Positions 27,272 to 35,613 of a stretch of DNA of 57,647 bases are shown in pieces. Each line of letters opens with the position of its first letter. Within the stretch, counting starts at the first letter, position 1. Origin of the DNA: Arthrobacter sp. GMC3. Its GTDB lineage: Bacteria > Actinomycetota > Actinomycetes > Actinomycetales > Micrococcaceae. The notes below the pieces were generated by a model. That model saw nothing but the letters and a program-made list of their open reading frames with translations. It made no database searches and was not told the DNA's origin. Position numbers and translations under genes: made by a program. Location: the NCBI RefSeq assembly GCF_002929305.1, contig NZ_PJIO01000007.1:196034-253680 (forward strand), read 5' to 3'.

Positions 27272-28053
27272 GCGTTTCCTCCTGTAGTACCGATACTTAC
27301 TTCTGACACCAGTGGTTCGCTGTGCGGGGGGACATGCTCGGGAACAGCTCGAACGTTTTTCAAGCCAGGTGAAACCACTACACGTTGCAGCAATGCCAGT
27401 ACGCCGTCTATCGCAATCGCCACGGCTGCGATGATTACTGCGCCGCCTAGTACTTGACCGTAGTCCTGCACCGCCAATCCATCAATAATGTATCTGCCAA
27501 GACCGCCAAGACTGATGAACGCAACCACGGCCACAGTAGCAACCACCTGCAGCACGGCGGAGCGGAAGCCGCCCAGCATGACCGCCAAACCGTTGGGCAC
27601 CTCCACGCCGAACAAGATCTGCCTCTCGGTCATACCCACACCACGGGCAGCATCCACAATTTCGCGGTCAACGGAGGAGATCCCGGCGTAGGTGCCGGTA
27701 AGGATTGGCGGAACCGCCAGCAGCACCAGGGCCCAGATGGCGGGCATCAGCGAAAGGGTTGACGTGGCAATCAGGGCAAAGAGGGTCATGATGCCCAGTG
27801 TTGGCAGGGCGCGCAGCATGCCCGCCAACGAGACCACCACCACCCGTCCCCGGCCGGTGTGCCCCACATACAGTCCGATCGGTACTGCAATCGCCACGGA
27901 AATCAGCAACGTCAGACCGGAGTACCCCAGGTGTTCGAGAATCCGCGCGGGAATCCCGGAGGACCCCTGCCAGTTGCTCGGGTCGCTGAGCCATTGCCAG
28001 CCCTGGCTGAAAGGGTCGGTGCTCGTGTAGCTGGTGGCGGGAAGGACGCTCAT
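27268..28053 (-). CDS. Betaine-type ABC transporter permease (OpuCD-like)
   Basis: The 261 residues form a MetI-like permease with about six helices. The EAA-type cytoplasmic loop is seen around EIVDAARGVGMTERQILFGVEVPNGLAVMLGG. It is followed by an overlapping start of the binding protein and overlaps the other permease by 4 bases. It forms the membrane channel together with the permease at 28050-28727. Confidence 0.9.
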   Translation of the reverse strand: MSVLPATSYTSTDPFSQGWQWLSDPSNWQGSSGIPARILEHLGYSGLTLLISVAIAVPIGLYVGHTGRGRVVVVSLAGMLRALPTLGIMTLFALIATSTLSLMPAIWALVLLAVPPILTGTYAGISSVDREIVDAARGVGMTERQILFGVEVPNGLAVMLGGFRSAVLQVVATVAVVAFISLGGLGRYIIDGLAVQDYGQVLGGAVIIAAVAIAIDGVLALLQRVVVSPGLKNVRAVPEHVPPHSEPLVSEVSIGTTGGNA

Positions 28054-28727
28054 GCGGGCACCGCCGCGTTACTCGGGGCAGGGGTGCGGTCCTTGCCAGT
28101 CCTCAGCCACGGGGTGAGGAGCCTTTGAAGCAGCACCAGCACCACATCCATGAGCAGTGCCAGCACCAGGGTGCCCACAATGCCCACCACGATTTCGGTG
28201 GGGAAGTTCCGTTGCAGTCCGTCGGTGAAGAAGAAGCCAAGGCTGGGGATGCCGAGCAGGGCGCCAACGGTGACCAGTGAAATGTTGCTGACCGAGATCA
28301 CCCGCAACCCCGCAAACAGCACGGGAATCGACAGCGGCAAATCAACGCGCAAAAACCGTTGCAGCGGTTTGAACCCCATGGCGGTGGCGGCCTGCCGGAC
28401 ACTGTCATCCACCGAGTTCAGGGCGTCCAGGGTGGAACGGACCAGCAGTGCCACGGCGTAGATGGTCAGGGCCACAATGATGTTCGTGAAATCTAGAATC
28501 TTGGTGCCCAAAATGGTGGGCAGGATGACAAACAAGGCCAGCGAGGGGATGGTGTAAAGAATTGAGCCGGCGGATAAGATGACCCCGCTGAGCACCTTAT
28601 TCAACCTGGCCAGCTGAGCCAGAGGGATGGCGATCAGCACGCTGAGCACCAGCGGCACCACCGCCTGGATCAGGTGGTATCCGGCAAGGCTGGACACCTG
28701 TCCGCGATTCTCCAGAAACCACTGCAT
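28050..28727 (-). CDS. Betaine-type ABC transporter permease (OpuCB-like)
   Basis: The 225-residue permease has about six helices. The EAA loop appears as SVDDSVRQAATAMGFKPLQRFLRVDLPLSIPVLFAG. Its start codon shares one base with the stop of the ATPase gene. Having two small permeases matches the heteromeric OpuC-type layout (ATPase, permease, permease, binding protein). Confidence 0.9.
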   Translation of the reverse strand: MQWFLENRGQVSSLAGYHLIQAVVPLVLSVLIAIPLAQLARLNKVLSGVILSAGSILYTIPSLALFVILPTILGTKILDFTNIIVALTIYAVALLVRSTLDALNSVDDSVRQAATAMGFKPLQRFLRVDLPLSIPVLFAGLRVISVSNISLVTVGALLGIPSLGFFFTDGLQRNFPTEIVVGIVGTLVLALLMDVVLVLLQRLLTPWLRTGKDRTPAPSNAAVPA

Positions 28728-29848
28728 CAGCGCCAGCTTTCACGGGCGGCGTCGATGGCCGCGAGCACCTCGGGAGCCTTGACCACCCCGGCCACCGCCC
28801 CGCTGGCGTCCACCGCCACGCCCAGTCCGGAAGGGGAGGACAAGGCGGCATCCAGGGCGTTGCGCAGCGGGTCCCCGGCGTGGAACAAGGAACCTCCTGG
28901 AACCAGCGCCGCAGATCCCGGAGCCAGCCAGCCCAACGGCCCCCCGGCGTCGTCCACGGACAATCGCCAGCCGTCCGCCTGTGCGCCGCCATCGCCGGAG
29001 ACAAGGGGCGCAGGGTGGATCGGGACCGCATCACCGGGGCTGAAGGACAGGTGCCGGAACCCGCGGTCCCTGCCCACAAACGCGGCCACGAAGTCATCCA
29101 CCGGGGCACGCAGGATTTCCTCGGGCGCAGCATATTGGGCCACGCGACCGCCGGTGGCAAACACGGCTACCTTGTCACCTAGAAGGGTTGCCTCGTCAAT
29201 GTCGTGCGTGACAAAGATGATGGTCTTGGCCAGCTCGCGCTGCAACCGCAACAACTCAGCCTGAAGCTCGGCACGAACCACGGGGTCCACGGCCGAGAAG
29301 GGCTCATCCATGAGCAGCACGGGTGGATCGGCGGCCAGCGCCCGCGCCACGCCCACACGTTGCTGCTGACCGCCGGAGAGCTGGTTGGGGTAGCGCTTGC
29401 CCAGCGCGCTGGATAGCCCAACCGTGTCTAGAAGTTCCCGGGCGCGCTGGTGCGCCTTGGCCCGCGGCACCTTATTCAGGCGCAGCACCGTGGCCACATT
29501 GTCCAAAACGGTGCGGTGCGGCAATAGGCCGGCGGACTGCATCACATACCCCATGGAACGGCGGAGTTCCGGGGCGGGGATGGTGCTTACGTCCCGGCCG
29601 CCCACGGTGATGGTGCCCGACGTCGGCTCAACCATGCGGTTGATCATGCGCAACGAGGTGGTCTTTCCGCAACCGGACGGGCCAACAAAGACGGTGATTT
29701 TGCCGCTCTCAATGCTCAGGCTCAGCTTGTTTACCGCGGGCGCGGCTGACTGGTAGACCTTGCTGACATCCAAGAATTCCACCATCGCATTGCCCGCGCG
29801 GCTGATGGTTTGACGGGCTGAGCCGGCACTGACTTCTGGTGTCGCCAT
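28727..29848 (-). CDS. Betaine-type ABC transporter ATPase (OpuCA-like)
   Basis: ATG at 29848 with GAGGA 8 bases upstream gives 373 residues. Walker A (GPSGCGKTTS), Q-loop, signature LSGGQQQRVGVARAL, Walker B (VLLMDEPFSAVD) and the switch His (VTHD) are intact. After the ATPase core (about residue 240) there is a 120-residue tail that looks like a degenerate CBS pair, the region that senses ionic strength in OpuA/OpuC. It leads the operon and is divergent from the glutathionyl-hydroquinone-reductase-like gene. Confidence 0.92.
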   Translation of the reverse strand: MATPEVSAGSARQTISRAGNAMVEFLDVSKVYQSAAPAVNKLSLSIESGKITVFVGPSGCGKTTSLRMINRMVEPTSGTITVGGRDVSTIPAPELRRSMGYVMQSAGLLPHRTVLDNVATVLRLNKVPRAKAHQRARELLDTVGLSSALGKRYPNQLSGGQQQRVGVARALAADPPVLLMDEPFSAVDPVVRAELQAELLRLQRELAKTIIFVTHDIDEATLLGDKVAVFATGGRVAQYAAPEEILRAPVDDFVAAFVGRDRGFRHLSFSPGDAVPIHPAPLVSGDGGAQADGWRLSVDDAGGPLGWLAPGSAALVPGGSLFHAGDPLRNALDAALSSPSGLGVAVDASGAVAGVVKAPEVLAAIDAARESWR

Positions 29849-30004
29849 GGAATGATCCTCACTGTTGGTGACATTCTTCTGGTGCCTTTTGATCATAAAC
29901 CACCATGAATTTCCCTATCCCTGACCTTGAGGTTCTTCCTGGGGCGGACGACGGCGGCGGGCGGGGTCCGGCGTCGTTCCCTAGTGTGTTCGGGGCAAGC
30001 TGGA

Positions 30005-30016
30005 TAGGCTGGCAGC
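30005..30016 (+). promoter_or_regulatory. Leaderless promoter of ECM4-like gene
   Basis: TAGGCT (30005-30010) is followed by six bases and the ATG at 30017. No ribosome-binding site is present. Confidence 0.6.
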
Positions 30017-31021
30017 ATGGAATCACAGGGCACGGACTTCAGCACCAAGGGCAGCTATGTTACGGGAAATGAATACACCCGCGACACCCACTACATTGAA
30101 ACGCGGATCACCCGGGATGGGACTGAGGGCTATCCCGTGGAGGCCGGCCGCTACCGGTTGGTGGTGGCAAGGGCATGCCCGTGGGCGCACAGATCCACCA
30201 TTGTGCGCAGGCTGCTGGGGCTCGAAGAGGCCATTTCCATTGGTGTTTGCGGGCCCACGCATGATGTCCGATCATGGACGTTTGACCTGGATCCGGACGG
30301 CGTTGACCCGGTTCTGGGCATTGAGCGCCTGCAGGATGCGTACTTCAAGCGGACCCCAAACTATCCCCGCGGCATCACCGTCCCCGCCATTGTGGACGTG
30401 CCCAGCGGAGCAGTGGTGACCAACAATTTTCCGCAAATAACGCTCGATTTTTCCACGGAATGGAAGGAATTTCACCGCGAGGGTGCTCCGGATTTGTACC
30501 CGGAGGCGCTGCGTGAGGAGATGGCAGTGGTGAACAAGCGCGTGTTCACCGAGGTCAACAACGGCGTGTACCGCTGCGGTTTTGCGGGCAGTCAGGAAGC
30601 CTATGAGGAAGCCTATGACAGGCTGTTTACCGCCTTGGACTGGCTGGAGGAACGGCTGGCCGGGCAACGGTACCTGATGGGGGAGTCCATTACCGAGGCC
30701 GATGTCCGCCTGTTCACCACACTGGTCCGCTTCGACGCCGTCTACCACGGACACTTCAAATGCAACCGGAACAAGCTCAGTGAAATGCCTGTCCTGTGGG
30801 CCTACGCCCGGGACCTGTTTCAAACCCCGGGATTTGGGGACACCGTGAACTTTGAGCAGATCAAGAAGCACTACTACGTGGTCCATGAGGACCTGAACCC
30901 CACCCAAATTGTGCCTAAGGGGCCGGACACCTCCGGCTGGGCCACCGCCCATGGCCGCGAAGCCTTGGGTGGGCGGCCGTTCGGGGACGGCACACCACCC
31001 ACCCGCCCCGTGGACGCCTAG
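30017..31021 (+). CDS. Glutathionyl-hydroquinone reductase-like protein (ECM4/YqjG, GST fold)
   Basis: The 334 residues follow the omega-like GST layout. A thioredoxin-type N-terminal domain carries Cys54 in ARACPWAHR, and the helical C-terminal domain starts near EEMAVVNKRVFTEVNNGVY and includes YLMGESITEADVRLF. Known family members remove a thiol from thiol-hydroquinone adducts. Actinobacteria of this kind make mycothiol rather than glutathione, so the natural thiol is probably mycothiol (inference). The 3' end overlaps the convergent reductase by 4 bases. Confidence 0.85.
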   Translation: MESQGTDFSTKGSYVTGNEYTRDTHYIETRITRDGTEGYPVEAGRYRLVVARACPWAHRSTIVRRLLGLEEAISIGVCGPTHDVRSWTFDLDPDGVDPVLGIERLQDAYFKRTPNYPRGITVPAIVDVPSGAVVTNNFPQITLDFSTEWKEFHREGAPDLYPEALREEMAVVNKRVFTEVNNGVYRCGFAGSQEAYEEAYDRLFTALDWLEERLAGQRYLMGESITEADVRLFTTLVRFDAVYHGHFKCNRNKLSEMPVLWAYARDLFQTPGFGDTVNFEQIKKHYYVVHEDLNPTQIVPKGPDTSGWATAHGREALGGRPFGDGTPPTRPVDA

Positions 31022-31653
31022 CCGACGATCTTCAGTCCGGTGTTCCAGTTGAAGGTCTCCAGAGCCGGGTTGGCCTGAAGCGTCATGACCAGGAACTGAA
31101 AGCCTTCCAGCTCGCGCGAACGCTTCAGTGAACCGGCCGCGATGGGGCGCATGCCACCGTCGGCGACGAGGGAGGCAACTGCCGCGGTGGCTTCGGCGTT
31201 GTCGCCGGCCACGAAAACGTCCAGTGTCTGGCCTCCGGTTTCACCGGCGACCAGGGTTCCCGCGAAGGTGGTGTTGAAGGCCTTGACCACCTTGGCCGGC
31301 GTGAGGGCCGCAATTTCCTCGGCGGCAGAGGATCCGGGGGCAACAACCAACGAATCGAAGGTTTCGAAGTTGACGGGGTTGGTGATGTCGATGACCGTCT
31401 TGCCTGCCAGTGTATCCCCGTAGGCGGTGACGATTTCCTTGGCGGCATCGAACGGCACCGCCAGGACCACAATGTCACCAGCGGGCGTCTGGCCCACGAC
31501 GCCGGACGTGGCTTGGGCTCCCAGGGCTGCGGCTGCCGTGGCGGCCCGGCCAGCGTCACGGCTGAGGAGTTCTACAGTTCGTCCAGCGGCAAGGGCTCGT
31601 GTAGCGATCCCGTTGGCCATGTTTCCGGTTCCAATAATGGTGATGGTGTTCAT
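31018..31653 (-). CDS. NADP-binding reductase, F420-dependent NADP reductase-like
   Basis: The likely start is ATG at 31653 (211 residues), where the Rossmann motif TITIIGTGNMANGIA follows at once. An in-frame codon further upstream would lie in the operator region. LLSRDAGRA marks the NADP loop, and VVLAVPFDAAKE and VVKAFNTTFAG the family core. The divergent MarR gene and the palindromes between them suggest the reductase is the MarR target, as in many quinone or electrophile responses. It is a paralogue of the protein at 8967-9608 but only moderately similar. Confidence 0.8.
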   Translation of the reverse strand: MNTITIIGTGNMANGIATRALAAGRTVELLSRDAGRAATAAAALGAQATSGVVGQTPAGDIVVLAVPFDAAKEIVTAYGDTLAGKTVIDITNPVNFETFDSLVVAPGSSAAEEIAALTPAKVVKAFNTTFAGTLVAGETGGQTLDVFVAGDNAEATAAVASLVADGGMRPIAAGSLKRSRELEGFQFLVMTLQANPALETFNWNTGLKIVG

Positions 31654-31687
31654 GATGGTTCTACTTTCCGTGGGTTTCGCTGGAAGC

Positions 31688-31746
31688 AATTTACTTGAAG
31701 CTACAACTAAAGCGTAAGACCTTTTGGTTGACACGTCAAGTAAATT
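31688..31746. promoter_or_regulatory. Operator region between NADP reductase and MarR genes
   Basis: AATTTACTTGA (31688-31698) is repeated inverted and perfectly as TCAAGTAAATT (31736-31746). The second copy overlaps TTGAC-AC-GTCAA (31728-31739). Together they form two related sites about 48 bases apart, well placed for binding of the MarR protein encoded at 31794 to control both promoters. Confidence 0.6.
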
Positions 31747-31793
31747 CTTCGCAAGTGCGGATGTGATGTCCGGAACCATGAAACGATTGCCCT

Positions 31794-32285
31794 ATGAGTG
31801 AGTCGGATCCGCGCTGGTTGAACACCGAAGAACGTGCCGCCTGGCTGGCGCTACTTTCCACCACCACCTTGCTTCCGGGCGCCCTGGATGGGCCTCTGCA
31901 AAGGGCCGCCAAATTGTCGCTTTTTGACTACAATGTGCTGGCCATGCTCTCCGAAGCGGAGGGCGGCACTCTTGCCATGAGTGAATTGGCGGCCCGGACC
32001 AGCGCCTCCCTGTCGCGGTTATCGCACGTGGTGAAGAAGCTGGCCGACCGCGGCCTGGTGGAGCGAATTGCCCACCTCGAGGACGCGCGAGTTACCACGG
32101 CGTCCATTACGGATGCTGGCCAGGCGTTGATCGCCGAGCTTGCCCCGCTGCACGTGGACGTGGTGCGCTCGCTGGTGTTTGATCACCTGGACGAGCGCGA
32201 TGTTGCCGATTTGGCCCGCGTTGGGCAAAAGATTATCCGCGGCATGGATGCCGACCATTGGATTTTGCGCACCCCCGCACCATGA
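31794..32285 (+). CDS. MarR-family regulator
   Basis: The 163-residue protein has the MarR winged helix: LSLFDYNVLAMLSEAEGG, then MSELAARTSASLSRLSHVVKKLADRGLVER, then a wing EDARVTTASITDAG. No conserved Cys suggests a redox sensor, so a small phenolic or similar ligand is more likely. It is divergent from the NADP reductase and probably represses it and itself. AACGAT six bases upstream of the ATG is an imperfect leaderless-type -10; no ribosome-binding site is evident. Confidence 0.88.
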   Translation: MSESDPRWLNTEERAAWLALLSTTTLLPGALDGPLQRAAKLSLFDYNVLAMLSEAEGGTLAMSELAARTSASLSRLSHVVKKLADRGLVERIAHLEDARVTTASITDAGQALIAELAPLHVDVVRSLVFDHLDERDVADLARVGQKIIRGMDADHWILRTPAP

Positions 32286-32300
32286 CGGGGCACAATGACT

Positions 32301-32321
32301 GACACTTTTACGAAAAGTGTC
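32301..32321. repeat. Perfect 9-3-9 inverted repeat
   Basis: GACACTTTT and AAAAGTGTC flank ACG. The site starts 16 bases after the MarR stop codon and 47 bases before the iron box. No T-run follows, so it is a poor terminator; it may be an operator or a roadblock between the MarR unit and the siderophore operon. Confidence 0.6.
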
Positions 32322-32367
32322 AAATAGGTCACTCTATTGTTCTCTAATGTAAAAATGATCCGGTAGG

Positions 32368-32386
32368 GTAGGTAAGGCTTGCATAA
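32368..32386 (+). promoter_or_regulatory. DtxR/IdeR-type iron box
   Basis: GTAGGTAAGGCTTGCATAA matches 14 of 19 positions of the consensus TTAGGTTAGGCTAACCTAA. It lies 42 bases before the start of the siderophore-binding protein gene, where an iron-loaded repressor would switch off the import operon. Confidence 0.65.
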
Positions 32387-32427
32387 CAAAGGCAAGCTAA
32401 ATCTTGGGGTCAACGTTAGGAAGCATT

Positions 32428-33483
32428 GTGGAATTTTCTCGCCGGCAGGGCCTAAAGATGGGCCTATTTGGCTCCGTGGCAGCATTGGGAGTGGCCCTGG
32501 CGGGATGCTCAACCGGCGCGGTTGGCGGCTCGGCTTCGCAAAGCTCACAGGCAAGCACCGACACCTTCCCGGTCACGGTCAAGCACATTTACGGCGAGAC
32601 CGTCATCAAGTCCGCCCCGCAGCGCGTTGCCACCGTCTCGTGGGTCAATGACGACGTTGCCATCGCCCTAGGTGTCATCCCGGTGGGCATGCCCAAGAAC
32701 GAATGGGGCGGCAATGACAAAATGTCCACGCCCTGGAAGGATGCCGCCCTGGAAAAGGCCGGTGCCAGCATCGGAACGGCCAAGGCGCCCGTGCAGTACT
32801 CCGAGACGGATGGGGTGAACTTCACCGAGATCGCCAAGACCAACCCCGACATCATTTTGGCCGCGTACTCCGGTTTGAGTCAGGAAGACTACGACAAGCT
32901 GAGCAAGATCGCTCCCGTCATCGCGTTCCCCAAGACCCCTTACGGCACATCCTGGCAGGATTCCACCGCCATGATCGGGGCGGCCCTGGGCAAATCTGCG
33001 GCAGCAACTGAGCTTGTTGCCGCCACCGAGAAGACCATTACGGAACAGGGCGCAAAGTATCCGCAGCTTGCCGGCAAAACCTTCATCTACGGCAACCTGG
33101 AACCGGATAAGAGCGACGGCGTGAATGTTTACACCGCCGCTGACAACCGGCCCAAGTTCCTCACCAGCATCGGCATGAAATTGGCGCCCGTCGTGACCAA
33201 GGCCGAGCAGGGCGTAGACGGCTTCTTCATTGCGTGGTCCGCGGAGAAGGCCAACGAGCTTGACTCCCAGGTGTTTGTCAGCTGGGTTCCCGACAACAAG
33301 TCCAAGGCCGCGATCGTTGCCGATCCACTGCTGGGACAGATCCCCGCCGTGAAAAAGGGTGCGTTCGTTGCCGATACGGACACGTCCTTGACGCTGGCCA
33401 TCTCAGCTTCCTCCCCGCTGAGCCTGCCCTGGGCATTGGATGCATTCTTGCCGCAGGTGGCCGCGGCAGCGGACAAGGCCTAA
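32428..33483 (+). CDS. Ferric-siderophore ABC binding lipoprotein (FepB/FecB-like)
   Basis: GTG at 32428 with AGGAAG just upstream gives 351 residues; an in-frame TTG at 32404 has no such site. The N-terminus has twin arginines (SRRQGLK) and a lipobox ending at Cys27 (LAGC), suggesting a Tat-exported lipoprotein. The TroA-like fold is indicated by PQRVATVSWVNDDVAIALG and INxAEI-type segment NFTEIAKTNPDIILAAYSGLS. It captures an iron-loaded siderophore for the permeases encoded downstream. The siderophore type is not evident. Confidence 0.9.
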   Translation: MEFSRRQGLKMGLFGSVAALGVALAGCSTGAVGGSASQSSQASTDTFPVTVKHIYGETVIKSAPQRVATVSWVNDDVAIALGVIPVGMPKNEWGGNDKMSTPWKDAALEKAGASIGTAKAPVQYSETDGVNFTEIAKTNPDIILAAYSGLSQEDYDKLSKIAPVIAFPKTPYGTSWQDSTAMIGAALGKSAAATELVAATEKTITEQGAKYPQLAGKTFIYGNLEPDKSDGVNVYTAADNRPKFLTSIGMKLAPVVTKAEQGVDGFFIAWSAEKANELDSQVFVSWVPDNKSKAAIVADPLLGQIPAVKKGAFVADTDTSLTLAISASSPLSLPWALDAFLPQVAAAADKA

Positions 33484-33489
33484 ATCGAA

Positions 33490-34575
33490 ATGAGAACTGC
33501 TCCCGGTGCCGTCAGGGAAGGCACCGCGTCGTCACCCGCCACTGTGCCTTCTCTCGCGGCCGCCGGGGCCACCCGATTCACCAACCGTCGGAGACTGGTG
33601 TGGTTGCTGGTCCTCGTGGCAGCCCTGGCAGCAATTTGCTTGGTGTCCCTGGCCGTGGGTGCGCGCAATATTCCACTGCCCACTGTGCTGGATGCGCTGC
33701 TCAACTTTGATCCGGCCAACGGCGATCACGCCGTGGTCCGCTCTCGCCTGGTGCGTACAGCGGCCGGGCTGGTGGTCGGATTGTCTTTGGGTTTGGCCGG
33801 GACCTCGATGCAGGGCGTGGCCCGGAACCCGCTGGCCGATCCAGGCATCCTTGGCGTGAACGCGGGCGCCTCGCTGGCCGTCGTGTCCGGCATCTTCTTC
33901 TTCGGCGCCACCAACGTCTCCAGCTACCTTTGGTTCGCGTTCCTTGGCAGCGCGGTGGCCGCCGTGGTGGTTTACGCCGTTGCCAGTCTGGGCCGCACCG
34001 GGGCCACGCCCGTGAAGCTGGCTCTCGCCGGGGCCGCCATGGCGGCGGGCATGGGCTCGCTCATGAGCGCCATGCTGGTGAGTAGCCAGCAGTCCCTTGA
34101 CCTGTTTAGGATCTGGCAGGTGGGCGCCCTTGCCGGGAAATCCTGGGACTCCATTGTGGCCGTACTGCCGTTTGTGGTGGTGGGGGCTTTGATCCTGCTT
34201 TTCACCGGCCGGCTCCTGAACACCCTGGCGTTGGGCGATGACATGGCCCGCGGTCTGGGGCAGCGCCCCGGTCTGGGCCGCGCCATTTCGGCCGTGGGGA
34301 TTGTTTTGCTGTGTGGTTCGGCGACGGCGCTGGCGGGCCCCATTGGGTTCATCGGCCTGGTGGTCCCGCACCTGCTGCGGGGGCTGGTGGGCCCGGACTA
34401 CCGCTGGCTGCTGCCGCTTTCTCTGGTGGTGGCGCCTTCGGTGCTGCTGCTGGCCGATGTCGTGGGCCGGGTCATCCTGCTCCCCAGCGAGGTCCCGGCC
34501 GGGATCCTTGCCGCCATGCTGGGTGCGCCCGTATTCATTGCCGTGGTTCGCCGCGGAAAGGCGGCCGAGCTATGA
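33490..34575 (+). CDS. Siderophore ABC permease, FecCD family
   Basis: The 361-residue protein has roughly nine to ten helices and the FecCD/BtuC landmarks GTSMQGVARNPLADPGILGVNAGAS and GPIGFIGLVVPHLLRGLVGPDYR. The gene begins six bases after the binding-protein stop and overlaps the second permease by 4 bases (ATGA). An Arg-rich cytoplasmic N-terminus precedes the first helix. Confidence 0.92.
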   Translation: MRTAPGAVREGTASSPATVPSLAAAGATRFTNRRRLVWLLVLVAALAAICLVSLAVGARNIPLPTVLDALLNFDPANGDHAVVRSRLVRTAAGLVVGLSLGLAGTSMQGVARNPLADPGILGVNAGASLAVVSGIFFFGATNVSSYLWFAFLGSAVAAVVVYAVASLGRTGATPVKLALAGAAMAAGMGSLMSAMLVSSQQSLDLFRIWQVGALAGKSWDSIVAVLPFVVVGALILLFTGRLLNTLALGDDMARGLGQRPGLGRAISAVGIVLLCGSATALAGPIGFIGLVVPHLLRGLVGPDYRWLLPLSLVVAPSVLLLADVVGRVILLPSEVPAGILAAMLGAPVFIAVVRRGKAAEL

Positions 34576-35612
34576 GCGTTGCGCAAAAACCCGCCACCGG
34601 CGCGTGGGTACGCGCCCAGCGCAAGGCTCCACGCCGGCGTCGAACGCTCATCACGGCCGCTTTGGGAGTGCTGGTCTTCGGGCTCCTGGCCGTGAATATC
34701 CTGCTGGGCAGCTACACCGTCACCATCCCCGATTTCTTTTCCATGCTGGGTGGCCAGACCATCCCCGGCGCCAGCTTCATCGTCATGGAGAACAAGCTTC
34801 CCCAGGCTCTTTTGGGACTGCTGACGGGTGCCTCCTTTGGCGTGGCCGGCGCCATTTTCCAGTCAATGCTGCGCAACCCGCTGGCAAGCCCGGACATCAT
34901 CGGCATCAGCTATGGTGCCAGCGCCAGTGCCATCGCCGCGGTGGTGCTCTTTGGTGTGCGCGGTGTCGGAGTCTCGGTGGCCGCCATCATTGGCGCCCTG
35001 GCGGTGGCCCTGCTCATTACGGTGTTGGCCCGTGGCCGCGGGGGAACAGGGCTGATCCTGATCGGCATTGGCGCGGCAGCCTTCATGCAGGCCGCCGTCA
35101 CGTTCCTGCTGGCACGGGCGGACATCAACAGCGCCCAGGATGCCATGATTTGGCTGACAGGGTCGCTGAACTCCGCCAACTGGGAGCGGGTCACCGTCCT
35201 GGCGCTGGCCCTGCTGGTGCTGCTGCCCCTCACCGCCGCAGGATCCCGGGAGCTGCACGGGCTGGCACTCGGGGACGACACCGCCGCCGGACTGGGCCTG
35301 AACGTTCCCCGCGCAAGGCTCATGCTGACCATTGTGGGCGTCCTGCTGGCCGCTTTGCCCACAGCCGCCGCCGGTCCCATCGCCTTTGTCGCCTTCCTGT
35401 CCGGTCCCATTGCCAAACGCCTCAACGGGGGAGCGGCCAGCCTTCCCCTGGCGGCCCTGGTGGGAGCCGCAATCGTGCTGGCCGCCAACTTTGCCGCCGT
35501 GAATGCAATACCCGGAATTTCCTTGCCCGTGGGCGTAGTCACCGGAGCCCTGGGTGCGCCGTTCCTGCTCTGGCTGCTCATCACATCCAACCGTGCCAAC
35601 CAAGGAGGCTGA
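34572..35612 (+). CDS. Siderophore ABC permease, FecCD family
   Basis: ATG at 34572 overlaps the stop of the first permease gene, giving 346 residues. The motifs GAIFQSMLRNPLASPDIIGISYGAS and GPIAFVAFLSGPIAKRL show it is the heterodimer partner of the first permease. The VPH-type motif in the second block is changed to LSGP, as in FepG-like subunits. Confidence 0.92.
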   Translation: MSVAQKPATGAWVRAQRKAPRRRRTLITAALGVLVFGLLAVNILLGSYTVTIPDFFSMLGGQTIPGASFIVMENKLPQALLGLLTGASFGVAGAIFQSMLRNPLASPDIIGISYGASASAIAAVVLFGVRGVGVSVAAIIGALAVALLITVLARGRGGTGLILIGIGAAAFMQAAVTFLLARADINSAQDAMIWLTGSLNSANWERVTVLALALLVLLPLTAAGSRELHGLALGDDTAAGLGLNVPRARLMLTIVGVLLAALPTAAAGPIAFVAFLSGPIAKRLNGGAASLPLAALVGAAIVLAANFAAVNAIPGISLPVGVVTGALGAPFLLWLLITSNRANQGG

Positions 35613-35613
35613 G

